Origin: Xiphias gladius
Lineage: Eukaryota > Chordata > Actinopteri > Istiophoriformes > Xiphiidae
Direction of reading: 5' to 3'
Length of the DNA: 64,000 bases
Assembly (NCBI RefSeq): GCF_016859285.1
Contig: NC_053413.1
Span: 16,573,501 to 16,637,500 of the forward strand
Within the stretch, counting starts at the first letter, position 1. Every line of letters begins with the position of its first letter. The translations under genes and the position numbers were made by a program. The notes below the pieces were generated by a model. The model was not told where the DNA came from. It ran no database searches and saw nothing but the letters and a program-made list of their open reading frames with translations. Of this stretch, positions 1 through 21,689 are shown piece after piece.

Positions 1-3000
1 CCATTTCTGGGGGCTCAAGGGTTCAGAGGAAGCAAGTCAAACAGTGTGTGTTTTATTACATGCCTCAGTAATCCAGGAAAGGGGAAGCACATGTCTCGGT
101 GAAATATGATCGAATTCAGATTATCTGTGGATATTTTGCCCCGTTTTAACCTCTCACATAAAATGAATCATATAAAAGTCTCTCGTAATTCAGTATATGT
201 TATTTGTTATGTAGAGTCTTCTTCTTCTTCTCATAGCAGCCAGTCCAGTAGTTTATGTCTGCCTTTCTTTTTCCAGCTGCCTGTTAGGATTGTGGCTTCC
301 CCTGTGGCGGTGTATTTCTCCCCCCTGGCAGAGAGAGAAGTATGCCATTAGTTCACCAGACCTGCCATTGCTGTCAAAATACAAGCGGGGAGTAGATCTA
401 TTAGATACCTATATTTCCTGGTAGAACAACCTCCATCTCTGCCTTCCCCCTTGGCACATTAAACAGAGAGACAAAACCCAGATGACTGGTTCTGAATCTA
501 TGAAAACATGGACTAAGTACACTGCTTTGGATGTGGATTCTAAAAGAAAATAATGAAAAAGCCACTGGTGGAAAAAATTGTTTCTCAGAGGACAATTCAA
601 TTGAGAAGACACAGTCTGCTGTCATGGTCAGCTATGATGCCAGCTTTAGACTTTTTTTTACTTTTACCATTTTTACTGATTTTTATTTGTTACATATATT
701 TTCCACGATGCTCGGAGAACTCTTATTAAAAGACTGTGTTTTGCAAGAATTAAACTTTAACCTTGATCTTTCCCACAAACAGAGTAATTTTTTTTTTTTT
801 TTTTTTTTTGTGAAAGTGCTAGTTGCAAATTCTCAGGATTTCACGTCATCTATCTTTATCACGAGAGTTAAAAAACAGTTGGAACCCATCTATGCTATTT
901 AGTACTGGGGTGCAGCTCCACAATGATGTCAGCCTGATTCCTTTAGTAGAAGAGGGAATGGTGCAAGAAAGATTTGTAATAAAAGCCCACTCAGGTAAAT
1001 CACTTTTCAACCTGTCATCACCCGCAATTGTAATATTATTAGAAACGGACAGCGTGTATAACAAGTGGATACTGGCTACTCATTTCACGGTCCCTTAAGA
1101 CTTGGGCACCGGTGAATTCTATACTTTTTTATGAATTATCTTTAAACCTCGTTTTGGCAGAAATTTTGATGTCATTTTTCTCCCACTGATAAATATTTGA
1201 TGGTTCACCCTTTTATGTATAAACTCTAAGTCCATAGTCAATGATAAATCATGAAGTCATTCTGTGGCTGGAATATCACAAACCAAAAATAGTCTTCTCT
1301 AATAAAATAATCAAATCTAATGAATTGGCTTCTGGTGAAAATGTCAAGTTTGTGCTCTCAGGAAAATTAATTCAGCAGTTATTTGACTACCCCCTCTGTC
1401 TGGCCAAAGCCTTATCCACTAAGCTGAGTCTCAGGGCGGTCCACTGTTTGTGAGAGCTCTGAATCTGCAGGCTTTACAGGCTTTCCTCTTCCCCAGGCAG
1501 GGTGGAGAGGCTGCTGACTCCACAATCTCATCCCTATATCCCTCTATCCCTCTTCCTCCATCCCTCCATCCCCCAGTGTCCTGTTTACTCTCTGCAGCCC
1601 TGTGGCCGTGCCACCTCGGAGACACTCCAGACCACCAAGGTCCTGGCGGCTGTCTCGGATTGGCCAGTGACGGCCCTCGCCATGGGAACAGCAGGGAGAG
1701 GTGCTAGAGTGGGTGGGGGAGTGGCGCTGACAGTGGCTTAGTGGTGAGGATTTTCTATGCTGTGGGACCAGGCAGGAGGGTGAAGGTATGATTAAATGTG
1801 GCTGGTCCTTGACATTCAAAATATAGCGATGCTGTTGCATTGTGTGGCCAGGTGACCTCTTACCGGGCTCCTCCACAGCAGTGGATTTTTGTATTTGTGA
1901 GCTTTTCAGTGTTTGACAAACATTTAAAAAAAAACCTAAAAACCATTATGAAAAAGAAATGGCATTTTACCGTGACTATCTGGAGAAAATTTGTGAAGAT
2001 GTTGCATCTCTGTTACACAAGCACTGAATAGGAACATTTTCTTCTGTCAGATTATACTGTTACGTTTTGTCTCAGCCCTGGTTGGCAGGAGGTTTTCATA
2101 CCATCCTACTTAAATTTCCTGAATAGCCATGAATGTAATGGGAGATGTTATTTTTGACACTGAGAAATCGGGAGGGGAGGTCATGTTGGCCTAATAATGT
2201 TAAGGGAATCTTTCCAAAAGCTTTAGTCGCCCTCTGCTGGTTAAATGCTCCACTGTTCTCCCTTCCTTGTCAGCAATAATGTGCTGTGTTTGCACAGAAC
2301 TACAGCCTACCAGCTCAGCAACCTCAGCCAGCTCCATCATGACATCTATTTTTGCATGGGTGGTCCCCTTTACATTGTTGAACTCAGTGACAGCAAGCTC
2401 TCGTGAATGTAAAAAGTAAGTGCTGCTCCACTTTTGGGCAGTAAAAAGAGTTCTGCTTAGGTCAGTCTGTCATCAACCCATCAGAGCAAACAGCATTGGC
2501 CAAGCAGTGTATGCAGCCATTGAATGGTTTTCTCAAAACACTCCCTGGCAGGACATTGTATTCTCCACAAGAAGGCAGCCATTGTGGAATGATGAGAGAG
2601 TAAAGGGGATATTAGAGTTTTTTTTTTTTTTTGGAAGCGTTGTATATGAGGTGTTCAAGAGCTTCTTTTTGGGGGCAGACATCCAGGCAGGGATAAAGAG
2701 TGACTGCTGGAGAAAGAGAGGTGGGGAGGGGATACAGGTGTCTGTGCATTAGCCTCAACTTGGAGCCAGTCTGCACTAATTTTCTGCTGAGTTTCGGGAA
2801 AGTGGGTTCCCACTCTGAGGCAATCAGCGGTGTGTTTTCCCTGTGCTGATGTGTGCTGATGTGAGCTATGCAGGTTGCGATGGCCTTTCCCTTTCAGACT
2901 GGAGGGAGGGGGGCTGCTGAGACAGCATATAGGGGGAAAGGGCCCATGATCAAGTAAATTTCAAAAAACCCTGTGTTTGTGTAAGCAAGACCCTACCACT

Positions 3001-3369
3001 GCATAAAAAATAATCGCTGGAATATTCTTCCAAGATCCCTGTATTCCCCTACGGAGCAATCCTGACTTGTGTCAAAAAGAAAAGCTTCCCAGATGACGCT
3101 ACAGTCCATCTGTAACTTCATATTTTGTGTCTCATCCAAGACAGGGAAACACACAACAGAAAGAAGAACTTTTCATCAGAAAAAAAAAGTGAAAGACTGC
3201 AACTTAAAAAAAAAAAAAAAACCTGGAACACTGAGGAAAAAGGGGGGATTTTGAGCCCTGACTCCAAAGTGTTTGTGTAGGGTCTTAAGACAGCCACAGG
3301 ATATGTGTGGGCCATTGTTAGTCCCTTTCTCAGTGGTACAACTTCCTCCTCTCCCACCAGCCTCCATGC

Positions 3370-3386
3370 CCACACACATACACACA

Positions 3387-3420
<34 letters not shown>

Positions 3421-3421
3421 A
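3370..3421. repeat. (CA)n microsatellite
   Basis: About 26 CA units with two TA interruptions, directly visible. The cysteine/valine-rich and histidine/threonine-rich reading frames over it are artefacts of the repeat. Confidence 0.95.
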
Positions 3422-6179
3422 CTATGTGCAACATTCACAACTAAGCATATTTCTGTTATACAGTATGAGTATGATTTATTTAAAAAGACTGAAACTTGAC
3501 AATTCTGTTTCATTTTCATATTCACAATGTATTTATAATTTTTTTAATTTGTTACTCTTTTCATTGAAATTTGAGATGGAATTAGCTGCTATGTGATGTT
3601 GCCACATTTTCTGCATTTACATTTACTGCAATTATCAAAGGTCAGCTTAACTGAAGCTAAACTGGGAAAGCTTTAAGAGAGGAGGGATTGCACATTTTTT
3701 TATGATCCCAATAATGACCCCATTTCAAAAGATGTTGAAAAATTCCTTTAAAGTCAGGTATTATTTTTTATTCGATTTAACCATTAAATTATAAATATAA
3801 CATTTAAAATTTAAAGAAATAAAAACCAAACTATGATTGATAATGCCACATTTTTAAATTGTATGAGCAATATTTGATATCAATTTAGTGAATAGATGTA
3901 ACTGTATGAAATATAACCCTTTTATAATTAGATTATTGATTGAAAGTGATAAAACTTTGGTCCAAAAATCTCATTTCTGAGTATTTTTTAAAAAATAGAT
4001 GACACATGATCTTTTTTTTTACTTAACACATCTATAAAACAGGTCACAAAAGAATGTAAAATATTTTCCCTCTTTCATGTTGCATTTAAAAATTTCTTTG
4101 CCAACACAATTCTTTAATATGTAGCCTATTCTTAATCTTTAACATATGTCACTGTTATACTTACTGTAATATGTCTTGCTAAAGATACCACACGACATCA
4201 TACCAAAGAAGTGCAAAGTGTTCATGCATGTCATATTACACAGACATTAAACCTTTCGTGTAACAGTGTAGTGCAGCTTTATCATTTCATAAAATTCGTT
4301 CAATGTTGTCAAAAATGTCTATTTGATAGTGTTTCCGCAATAAATCCCCAGTCTCTACCAGTAAGAGCATGAACATCATCCAAAACGCCCCTGAATAGAC
4401 ACAGACACAGTAAATCTTTTTTGCCTGTGTTGCCTGCCGCACAACACATAAAATGTCTCCCTCAAAATGGGCTCTTTGTGTGGTCAAGTGAATATGGCCC
4501 GAAGAATGAACCACAGCACTGTGAGTCTTTTCCTGTTTCCCCTGTCTAAAAGCAGACTGGACTCAAATGAAGGCATGCCCCAAAAAACTCCAAACCAAGA
4601 ACAAACCAGGCAATCATTGCTTGTGTAATCATTTTAATAAACTTAATATGGCCGGACAATGATACAAATAAAGCTATGTGGCTGCTGTGGCTGCATACTG
4701 TTTCTCAAAATATGCAGTGTGGCAAAAGTTGTACTCATTTTCACCATTCTTTACTTTACGTTTCAACAAGATACACGTTGTTACGACAGAAGTTAACTCA
4801 TTGCATCTTCTGCTTCACCTCAGTCTGACCCTTGTCTCTCAATCTCAGGGTTGTGTCATCCATCGAATCCTCCTCTCCTGTCTTGAGCTCCATCGTGGGA
4901 AACATTTCACACTACAAAAGCAGCAGCAGCACGGGTTGCTATTTGGGTGCCTTGTGCTGTGTTTTTGTTGGCCATGGGAGCTGTTTTTGGGAGTCAGACA
5001 GAGAACAGGCAAAGGGTCTTTTCCCCTCAGTATGTCCCTGCTGCAAAGAGACCAGGGCTCAGCTCATCGATCACTGTGCACCGGGAGGGAGGACAGACTC
5101 TGTGGGTGGGATGGGAGAACATAACCGAGACATGTATAATATGGATACGTATGAAGCTTATGCATGTCTAGAATTTGCTATTCTGTAACAAATTAAAGTT
5201 ATGCAAGCATGTGTGTGTACGTATGTGTGTGGGGGCAAGTCCAAGTTTGTGGGAGTAGATAAAGGGGATCCAATAAAACATGACCGAGGTATGTTTTGGG
5301 CACAAAAAGTAGATGTTTGCAGGGGTAAGGGGTCAAGAAGAAGTTCATTTGTCTGGCTGGAAAGATCTGATGTGATAAAACATGCACACAAGCAGCATGT
5401 TCATACACCCACGCCTGCACACAAGCTTGTGTTAACACACTAACCTCAGACACAGAGAACATGCTCCTTCAGTCTGTTTGAACAAGACGCTTGGCTCCAT
5501 TTAGTTCCTTCAGCAAAGTCTCCTCAGCAAGAGCTAGAGCATAAAAGAGTGAAGCACGTACACACACAGAGGCCTGATGGATTATGGCTCTCTTGGCCAC
5601 TGAGGCCTCTCAGCAGGGCTGGCAGACTGAACAGAGACCCCGTGCAGGCTGAGGGGTGAGCCAGAGGGACAAGTAAATACAAAGCTGATGGAAAGGGCCC
5701 CACTGTGGGACCGCCTGACCAGCAGTAGGGCCCAACATGGAGATGATATGGAGCCAAGCAGATGACCCAACAGCGGGGAACCTCCAAGATCATTAAAGGC
5801 TTCAGCGTGGCCATTTGATCAGTGTTGAAAACACCAACTGAAAACACTGGACACAGCAAGCTGCTGTGTTTCCCCTCATCTGGAAATCAATTTATGTGTG
5901 GATGGGAGATGGCTATTTTCATTTCAAAAGTCATGTTTTACTGTTACTGAAAAATGTGTTGCAGAGTAAAAGTATGGAGCACATATGGGCTGATCAAATA
6001 ATCAAATAGTTCCCAATAACAATTGTTGAGCATATTACAGCAATTAGAAATTTTATACATCATAGAATATCAAGAAATACAATGAATCCATTATCAATAC
6101 ATAACACCAGGGATATCTAGGTTTAAACCTGCAATAATAGATCTTTTGACCAGCTGTCAGCAGCGGAAACAAGCTGTAA

Positions 6180-6780
6180 ACATAACACTGATATATCATC
6201 ACCTTTTATGTTGGCACAGGGTGAGCTTGTTAGCAACCAGTTGCCTATTTATACATCCAGCAGATAAAGAGCATAATTAGCATTCATTTGGACTCATTTG
6301 TGTCCACTTTGTGTCCACCTGATGAAAGTTCAAACTTTTAGCTTTGCTTTTGGTCTCCACCAACTCCTGAGGAAAATATCTGCTTCTTTAGCTGCTAAAT
6401 GCTCCAATGCTATGTTCACCAGCTAGTCTCTAACTGTGTCTGTCTGCTGTTTGGTGCTGGTCAGGTTGTGTACAGTGGGTTTTTAGAGCCTGCTGCGGCC
6501 AAAGACCTTAGTGATGAGAGCCAGGAGAGTAAATCTAAACATTAAATTAGGAATTTGGATGGCTAAACGCTAAGCTGAAACTCACTATAAAGCTCTGTAA
6601 AACCAAGGGGAAGTGCAGATTTAGGGGAAAATTATCTGTATTATTACAAGAAGATAAGAGTCATAAAGGAAACTGACCCAGTAATGTCAGTTAGACACCA
6701 AAGTTTGTTAGCATTGGCTAACATTAGCCACCATAAGATCCTGGTCATACCAGACTAGCTAATGGTGTAGCAGTGAAAAC
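6180..6780. repeat. Probable interspersed repeat fragment
   Basis: The text around a stretch reading 'ttagctgctaaatgctcca', followed by a segment rich in GCTAAC/TTAGC words, resembles a widespread fish repeat that I recognise from other teleost genomic sequence. No coding capacity is visible. The boundaries are approximate and the family is not named. Confidence 0.4.
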
Positions 6781-8389
6781 CCTGAGTATATTGAACTGAA
6801 CAAAGGTGTGTTTTATGCTTATGAATTCTACTTCTTTATAAGAAGAAGAATCTTTTTTTTTCCTATACATGTTACATAGTTACATAGCTTAAGTTGAACA
6901 ACATTATAAAGATGATAAAAAAAGATCCTTTGAAAAAACTGGACACTATAAGTGATATCCAGGTTTATGATGACTACTTTTGAGGAAAACCATAACGGGA
7001 TAATTGGAAATTGTGTTCTTATTGATGTCAAATCTCAGTGGTGTTAAAAACAGATAACGCACCCAGCATGTTCCCACCACTGGACGTGACGACACGTGTT
7101 CTGCTATTAACTGAACATAAACGTGGTCTGCCCCCCCAAGTAAATCAGAACCACCTGCCCCCAGGCCCTGAGAACTGGCTGGTCCTCTCTCCGGACCTCC
7201 TTGGAGAGAGAGAGCGCCTCTTGTTTGGACAAACGTCAGGCCCAGCTCCGGGGCTCATATATGAAACGAAGAGTGGAGCAGGGAATCTTACCCTTCACAT
7301 AGTCTCCTACAACCCGGGGCCCCGTCTCCTCCCTTGTGAGCTGGGCCCAATATTTTTTAATTACGTACAGGAAACTCCTGTTACAAAGGACACTTTCTTA
7401 GTCAATCTGCAGGGAGGCTGTGAGGAGTTCTGGGGTCACCCTCCTTTTTTTTTCTCTCTCTGTCCTTTCTTACTGAGTGTGTGTGGGCGGTAGATGTATC
7501 GGCTAACAAACTGGAGAGCATGTCACCCAGAGATTCAGGTCACCGCTGACAGCCTACCTTCCCAAAGCCAAGATGGCATCTGGTTTCTGAATGCATTCCC
7601 TTTTTACACATGCACCAGCACCAAAGCTACACCCAGCTTGCCAACCCTTAACAAGCTCCTACCCTACCAAACAACTCAACTTCAACTGCACCTTATGTCT
7701 TACTTTCTTGTTCACATGTTCTGTATTTTAATACCTGTCAATATTAATGCTATTTTATATAGCAAGACATAGAGTTAGACATGCCAGTAGGCTTTTTCCA
7801 CCCCAGCTTCTTTGCTCCGGTGGTCTCTAACTGACAGGAACTCAGACACTATTTGTTATCTTTAGGCCCAATAAGTCCATCTGGTTTTGGTTTGGCTCCT
7901 CATGATCGCCCCTAGAGATGTGGATGGAGGGGACTTAGGGGTGATGTGGTTGAGGGGCAGTTCTAGGAGGCTTTTTTCTCCTCTTAAATTGAATTTCTCA
8001 CCATTCCAACCTGGGCCTTGGACCAGGGATAAGAGCGAGAGCTCGCGTTCAGCTTCCAACCCTCAGGCTCCTGAAAAGCTATGCAAAAAAGTAAGTAAGA
8101 GGGGGGGAAAAAATCCATGGAAGAAATCAGTATCACCTGTTTTGCCAACCAACTCGCATATTCGCAGTAATAGCTATTAACTGACTCGGATTCTCTCTGC
8201 CTGCGTGTGTGTAATAGAGGAATGTATGAACTCTCTCTGAACCATTGCTGACATGAAACCTTTTGTGTCTGATGAAATGATGTGTGAAAATAACCAAATA
8301 GTAGACTAAACAAAGCTGTCAGTCCTTGATAGGAAATCAGGAAGGAAAGTATTTGAAATTCGTGTTTAGGGTGTTATATTTAACATAAT

Positions 8390-9245
8390 CTATCTATCCA
8401 GTTAACTAGCTAGTAGCTACATGAACCTAGCTGGATTTACCTGCACTTTGTATATTTTTTATTTACATATACAGTCAATATCTCAGGAAACTGTTCACTT
8501 TTCACTTTAAAGTCTTTGGGTTTCTCATGTCTTTATTTGAATTACAAGTAATCTAATGCAAAATTAAATTGAGCTTTTTAATTCTTTATTCTTATCATAC
8601 GCATCTATGTTAAATTTTGTTTTTCACTTGGCTTTGATATCTGAAACTCTGTAAATATTCCAAATCATTTCTAAAAAGCCAAAGTCTAGTGAAGATCCGC
8701 ATAATGTTGTGGTAGCAGTAGCCAACAGGAAAATCTCGCTTGATAGCTAGATAGCTAGATAGCTAAATAGCTAGCAAGAATGCAAGCAGCCATCTCCCTA
8801 AATCTATGTTTACGTGTCCTCGTCACTGAATCTGCACTTGAAATACACACTACACGCTTTTATTTACATGTACAATCAATATCCTACGAAACTGCAAGAA
8901 AAAGTGAATATTTGAGCCAAAGCAGGACTTAGCTTATGACTGTTTCCTTTTCACATTAAGGCATTCACATTTTGTTTTTCAGTTTTAAAATGTTTTAAAA
9001 GGATTAATTAAAAAAAAAAAAAAAAAAGGCCTATTGAGCAAGTTGTTTTCTTATACTTCTTCCTATGTTTGCCATCGTTGGTTCTTGGTTCTGAACCCAC
9101 AAGAACCCCATCCATTAGGATTATGGAACATACAAGTTGTCAGGTATTATCCTTTACACATACTTATTTATTATATCTTTATTTTCAGTTGGCTTTGATA
9201 TCAAATGTTCTGTAAATATTCCAATCCAGATGGATCCATTTTTAA
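8390..9245. repeat. Diverged local duplication with a TAGC/TAGA microsatellite
   Basis: A segment near 8458 (tttatttacatatacagtc) recurs in altered form near 8858, and the motif 'ttggctttgatat' near 8630 recurs near 9189, followed in both cases by 'ctgtaaatattccaa'. The spacings between copies differ (about 400 and 560 bases), which points to an old duplication with later insertions and deletions. A GATAGCTA-type microsatellite at 8741-8775 lies between the copies. Confidence 0.6.
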
Positions 9246-11852
9246 CTTCTTTACACTTTCTAAGAAGAAATTCCACAAAAGGAGCCTGATCTCAAGTCAA
9301 TTTCGGGTTTTCACACGGATTGAAGACGTATTCTCTCTCTCATCCATCTCTCTTGTCACTGTCCAGTGCATGCTATATAAATCAAAATGTAAGAAAAAAT
9401 TAAAATAACCCAAAACTGTGAATTTTTTGTTTGCCCTTACAATTTTTTGGCCCTAACAGTCTCAAACCACTGGATGTTAAAGTGGTGGTCAACTACTGGG
9501 TTTCTATGCTTTTTTGGTGGTACAGTTTGCTTTTCTGATATTTCTGTACAATTAAATACATGTTTCCCAGGTTATTCCCCCATAAAGTCTGCACGTATCC
9601 CTGACTAACCCTGTGGGTTCTGTAAAATAAGACCTTACTGTCTTTCAAAGGATAGAGCAGGCTGGTAGTTAAGGTATACTTTGTGTAAATGTAGCTTGAA
9701 CTGTCATTCATCCTGTTTTTTTTCTGTTCTGTCAAGCCCTCTTGTGACCTCTGTAAAAATTCTTGATAGACACATTTTTTCTCCGGTTTATCTGATTCAA
9801 AGCCCGATTCCCCAACATCATCATCATCCCGCACCCTCATCTTATTTTGTCAGGTGAACAAACTGTATTGCACACACTGGCTCGCTCAGATGCTCTTCAT
9901 TACGCCCCTGGAATTGCTGTACTTTCATCTTGAGTAAGAGTGTATGTTTGTGGGTTTAGGGTTTAAATAGACATGGGCTGAGATTGTAAAACTCTCACCA
10001 GAAATAGTTCAGGACATTGTCACAGACAGACAAAATTCTTTTATGAAGACTGCTTTTAATCACACAGAGAGAATGTTTTCCTCTCAATGACCCAGCAAGA
10101 GTTTAAAGACTTGAAAAAGGTTCATGTGATTGTCCCAGACCCAAATATACCACAGAGAGAGCTGCTGAAAACATTTGGTTGAGTTTAGACTTATGTTTCA
10201 CATTAGAAGACCACAAATTGGCTATAATTTGTTTTAGAAAGAATGTATCATTACCCCAGCTGTATATCTAAAATTTATGTATGTGACAATTTACAAATGC
10301 TACTTGTTGACAAGTGGCATACTTTTAAAAAAGCATAACATTGTGTTTTCATTTCTTCTAATATAAAAACATACTTTATTCATAGATTAGTTTCAGGATA
10401 TCTTTTAAGGTGTAATGGGGCATTCACTGAGACATCTATGCCTTAAGGGGCAAAGGTTGTCGAATTCCAATCTCCTAACTTAGCTCCTCACAGACCTCAG
10501 ACTCAGAATCCTTGATTGATAGATATTTTGAGTTCAAGAGGAGAAAAGTTTTCCACTTCATGATTACACAAAACACAATTTAGCAGAATCCCTTACAAAC
10601 CTCGATTCCAGGTTCAAGGCTCTTTATTTCATATATCACCCCTTATTTATGCACGCATTTTTTAGTGCACGCACTGGTTAGTGTTTCCTCATTTTCTTAT
10701 TGCCTTCAACTTTAAATTCATGATCTTGTGTATTAAGTCTCTTTATAGTTTTGAGTATTCTCGGGTGTAATGTCTGTTGTCAAACTGAAAACTGACAAAA
10801 GTGGAATAAAAGCAAACAAACTCTGATTTAGGGCACAATTTCAGTTTAATGGATGTGTACACACTTCACAAATACATGCTGAATTTGAAATTGTTAACAA
10901 TTGGTGGGGACAGCCTCTTTTACTAGCGCTCTGTGTTCAACAAAAACGTAATGTAACATTAATCATGAAGTTAAATAAAAATCACAAAAACTTAGTTCTA
11001 ACAATATTTTATCCACTTAGGCATCATAAGGTAGGTAGTGTATTACTTTCAGTTAGTGAACCTTCACAGAAGGTATTTCAAAGATAACTTTGTAATGTGG
11101 AAAAAGCATCTACAGTGACATGAATATGCAGCCAGATTGGCACTGGAGTGGTATGACAGCTCAAGCGTAGAGTACAATAAAAAAGAACAAAGAAAAAAAA
11201 GTTTTAAAAAGTTATTACTCTGTTTCTGTCAAGTTTAAGATTTAATGGCTGATAACACATAACACATTACGACATGCAACAAAGAATGAAAATAATACAC
11301 TTAACTGACAAACACATAAACTGTGTTGGTGAAATATATTTTCTTTATGAACACCGGGACAAAGAAGGATGAAACAGATGAAGGGGACACGAGGCGATCC
11401 GACCGCACAAGCCTTTTCAATGGAACTACTAGGTTCATGTATAATATATATTTAAATAAATAACAGTATAAAGTGCACATACTACAGCTCATGACACCAA
11501 CCACACAAATTCCATTCTTTCCATACGTACAATAAACATCGCCTAAAATATGAGAAAATCAGGGTTTTAATCTACGGTTCTGCATCTATTTACAGCCCAA
11601 AAAGAATATTTCTAACTGAGAGGGGAGAAAGGCAGCACAGATTATTACAGTCACTTAATATGAATCATGCTGTAGCCCTCATACAGAGGCAGTTGAGGTA
11701 TGTTTCTAAACATGTAACTTCTCATCTACAGTATCAGCAGAAATTGAAAACAGCAGCAAACAATGACGGCACAGTGTGTTTGGTTACAGATAAGTGAGGG
11801 TGAGTGGATATTTGAAAGTGAAGTAGAAAGTTGCATGTTTCAAGGCGAAGGT

Positions 11853-11853
<1 letters not shown>

Positions 11854-11884
<31 letters not shown>
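11854..11884. repeat. (CA)n microsatellite
   Basis: About 15 uninterrupted CA units, about 0.5 kb downstream (on the minus strand) of the proposed mylk4 3' UTR exon start. Confidence 0.95.
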
Positions 11885-11886
<2 letters not shown>

Positions 11887-12299
11887 CAGGCATATATGTA
11901 TGATAGTATGTGTCAAATGATGCTACGTCAGATTATGACTAAGCACCACTTTGAAATACCATCTACAACAGGATGAAAAAAAATTAAAAAACACCTGACA
12001 AAGTAATGTAATAAAATAAAACACTACCACAAGTTACAAACTCAACAGCTGAGTTATCATTTCTCTTAGACAGCCTCCACAGTAATTGAACATTGTAAGC
12101 TTCACAAAGGTCGAATGGCAACTGATTAATGTTATAAGATGTTCCTGTTATTTCTTTCACCTGTTTTTCCATTAGCTTAACAATTATGAGTTGTGCACTA
12201 TTCATGGGAAAAGTATTGCAGTACAATGCTTGCTGTGACTGTCGCCTATTTAATCCCATTTAGAAATGAAACTGTTCTCTTGCATATTGTTTTGGCATA

Positions 12300-12416
12300 T
12301 GCGTTACATTTACACGGCACAATGGATCAAATTTCGACTGAAATTTAGGTAATTTACATGGACAGGAGGGTTGGTCCGAGTGGCCGCAGCTGGAGCTGTC
12401 ACATCACTGTAGAGTC
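12300..12416 (-). other. Candidate 3' UTR exon of the mylk4-like gene
   Basis: The last coding exon ends in a TGA (12679-12677) followed at once by G and a GT, and a strong acceptor (T-rich tract then TTTTAG) lies just before 12416 on the minus strand. The 3' UTR may therefore be spliced, with the stop only one base from the junction. The 3' limit and polyadenylation site are not resolved; minus-strand AATAAA motifs lie at 10380-10375 and 10628-10623. Confidence 0.4.
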
Positions 12417-12676
12417 CTAAAATTAAAAAAAACCAATTAGGACAGTTATTATATCTGTAACACACAGGTACTGAATCTTTTGTCTCTGCTATGCTACCCT
12501 GCACAAGATTTGAGACATGCTTCCCCCTTGTGGATGTTTTGAAAGCCTTCCTGGAAAGGTAAATATCGAATGCAGTATTTACATCTCCTCTGACAAGAAT
12601 AAAGAAGTAAATTGGTCAAAGCAAAAGAAGACAAAGTGACACCGAAATAAAACAAAAACAAAACAACAGACCAACC

Positions 12677-21681
<9,005 letters not shown>

Positions 21682-21689
21682 GGCTTCCG

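Larger units (their letters stand above)
1..10620. other. Intergenic region without a supportable gene
   Basis: I see no open reading frame here with a recognisable protein family or a chain of phase-compatible exons. The longest frame (plus, 7038-7493, 151 codons) looks like chance: its composition is ordinary and it matches no family I know. The region holds homopolymer runs, a CA microsatellite, a diverged local duplication at 8.4-9.25 kb and a probable interspersed repeat near 6.2-6.7 kb. It lies on the 3' side of the mylk4-like gene, so regulatory elements are possible, but none can be named from the sequence alone. Confidence 0.6.

Noticed and set aside
1450-1741. Pro/Ser-rich plus-strand frames
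   Set aside because: Produced by a CCCTCCATC-type pyrimidine-rich tract; no homology recognised.
7038-7493. 151-codon plus-strand open frame
   Set aside because: No recognisable family, no splice context with neighbours, and mixed composition typical of a chance frame.
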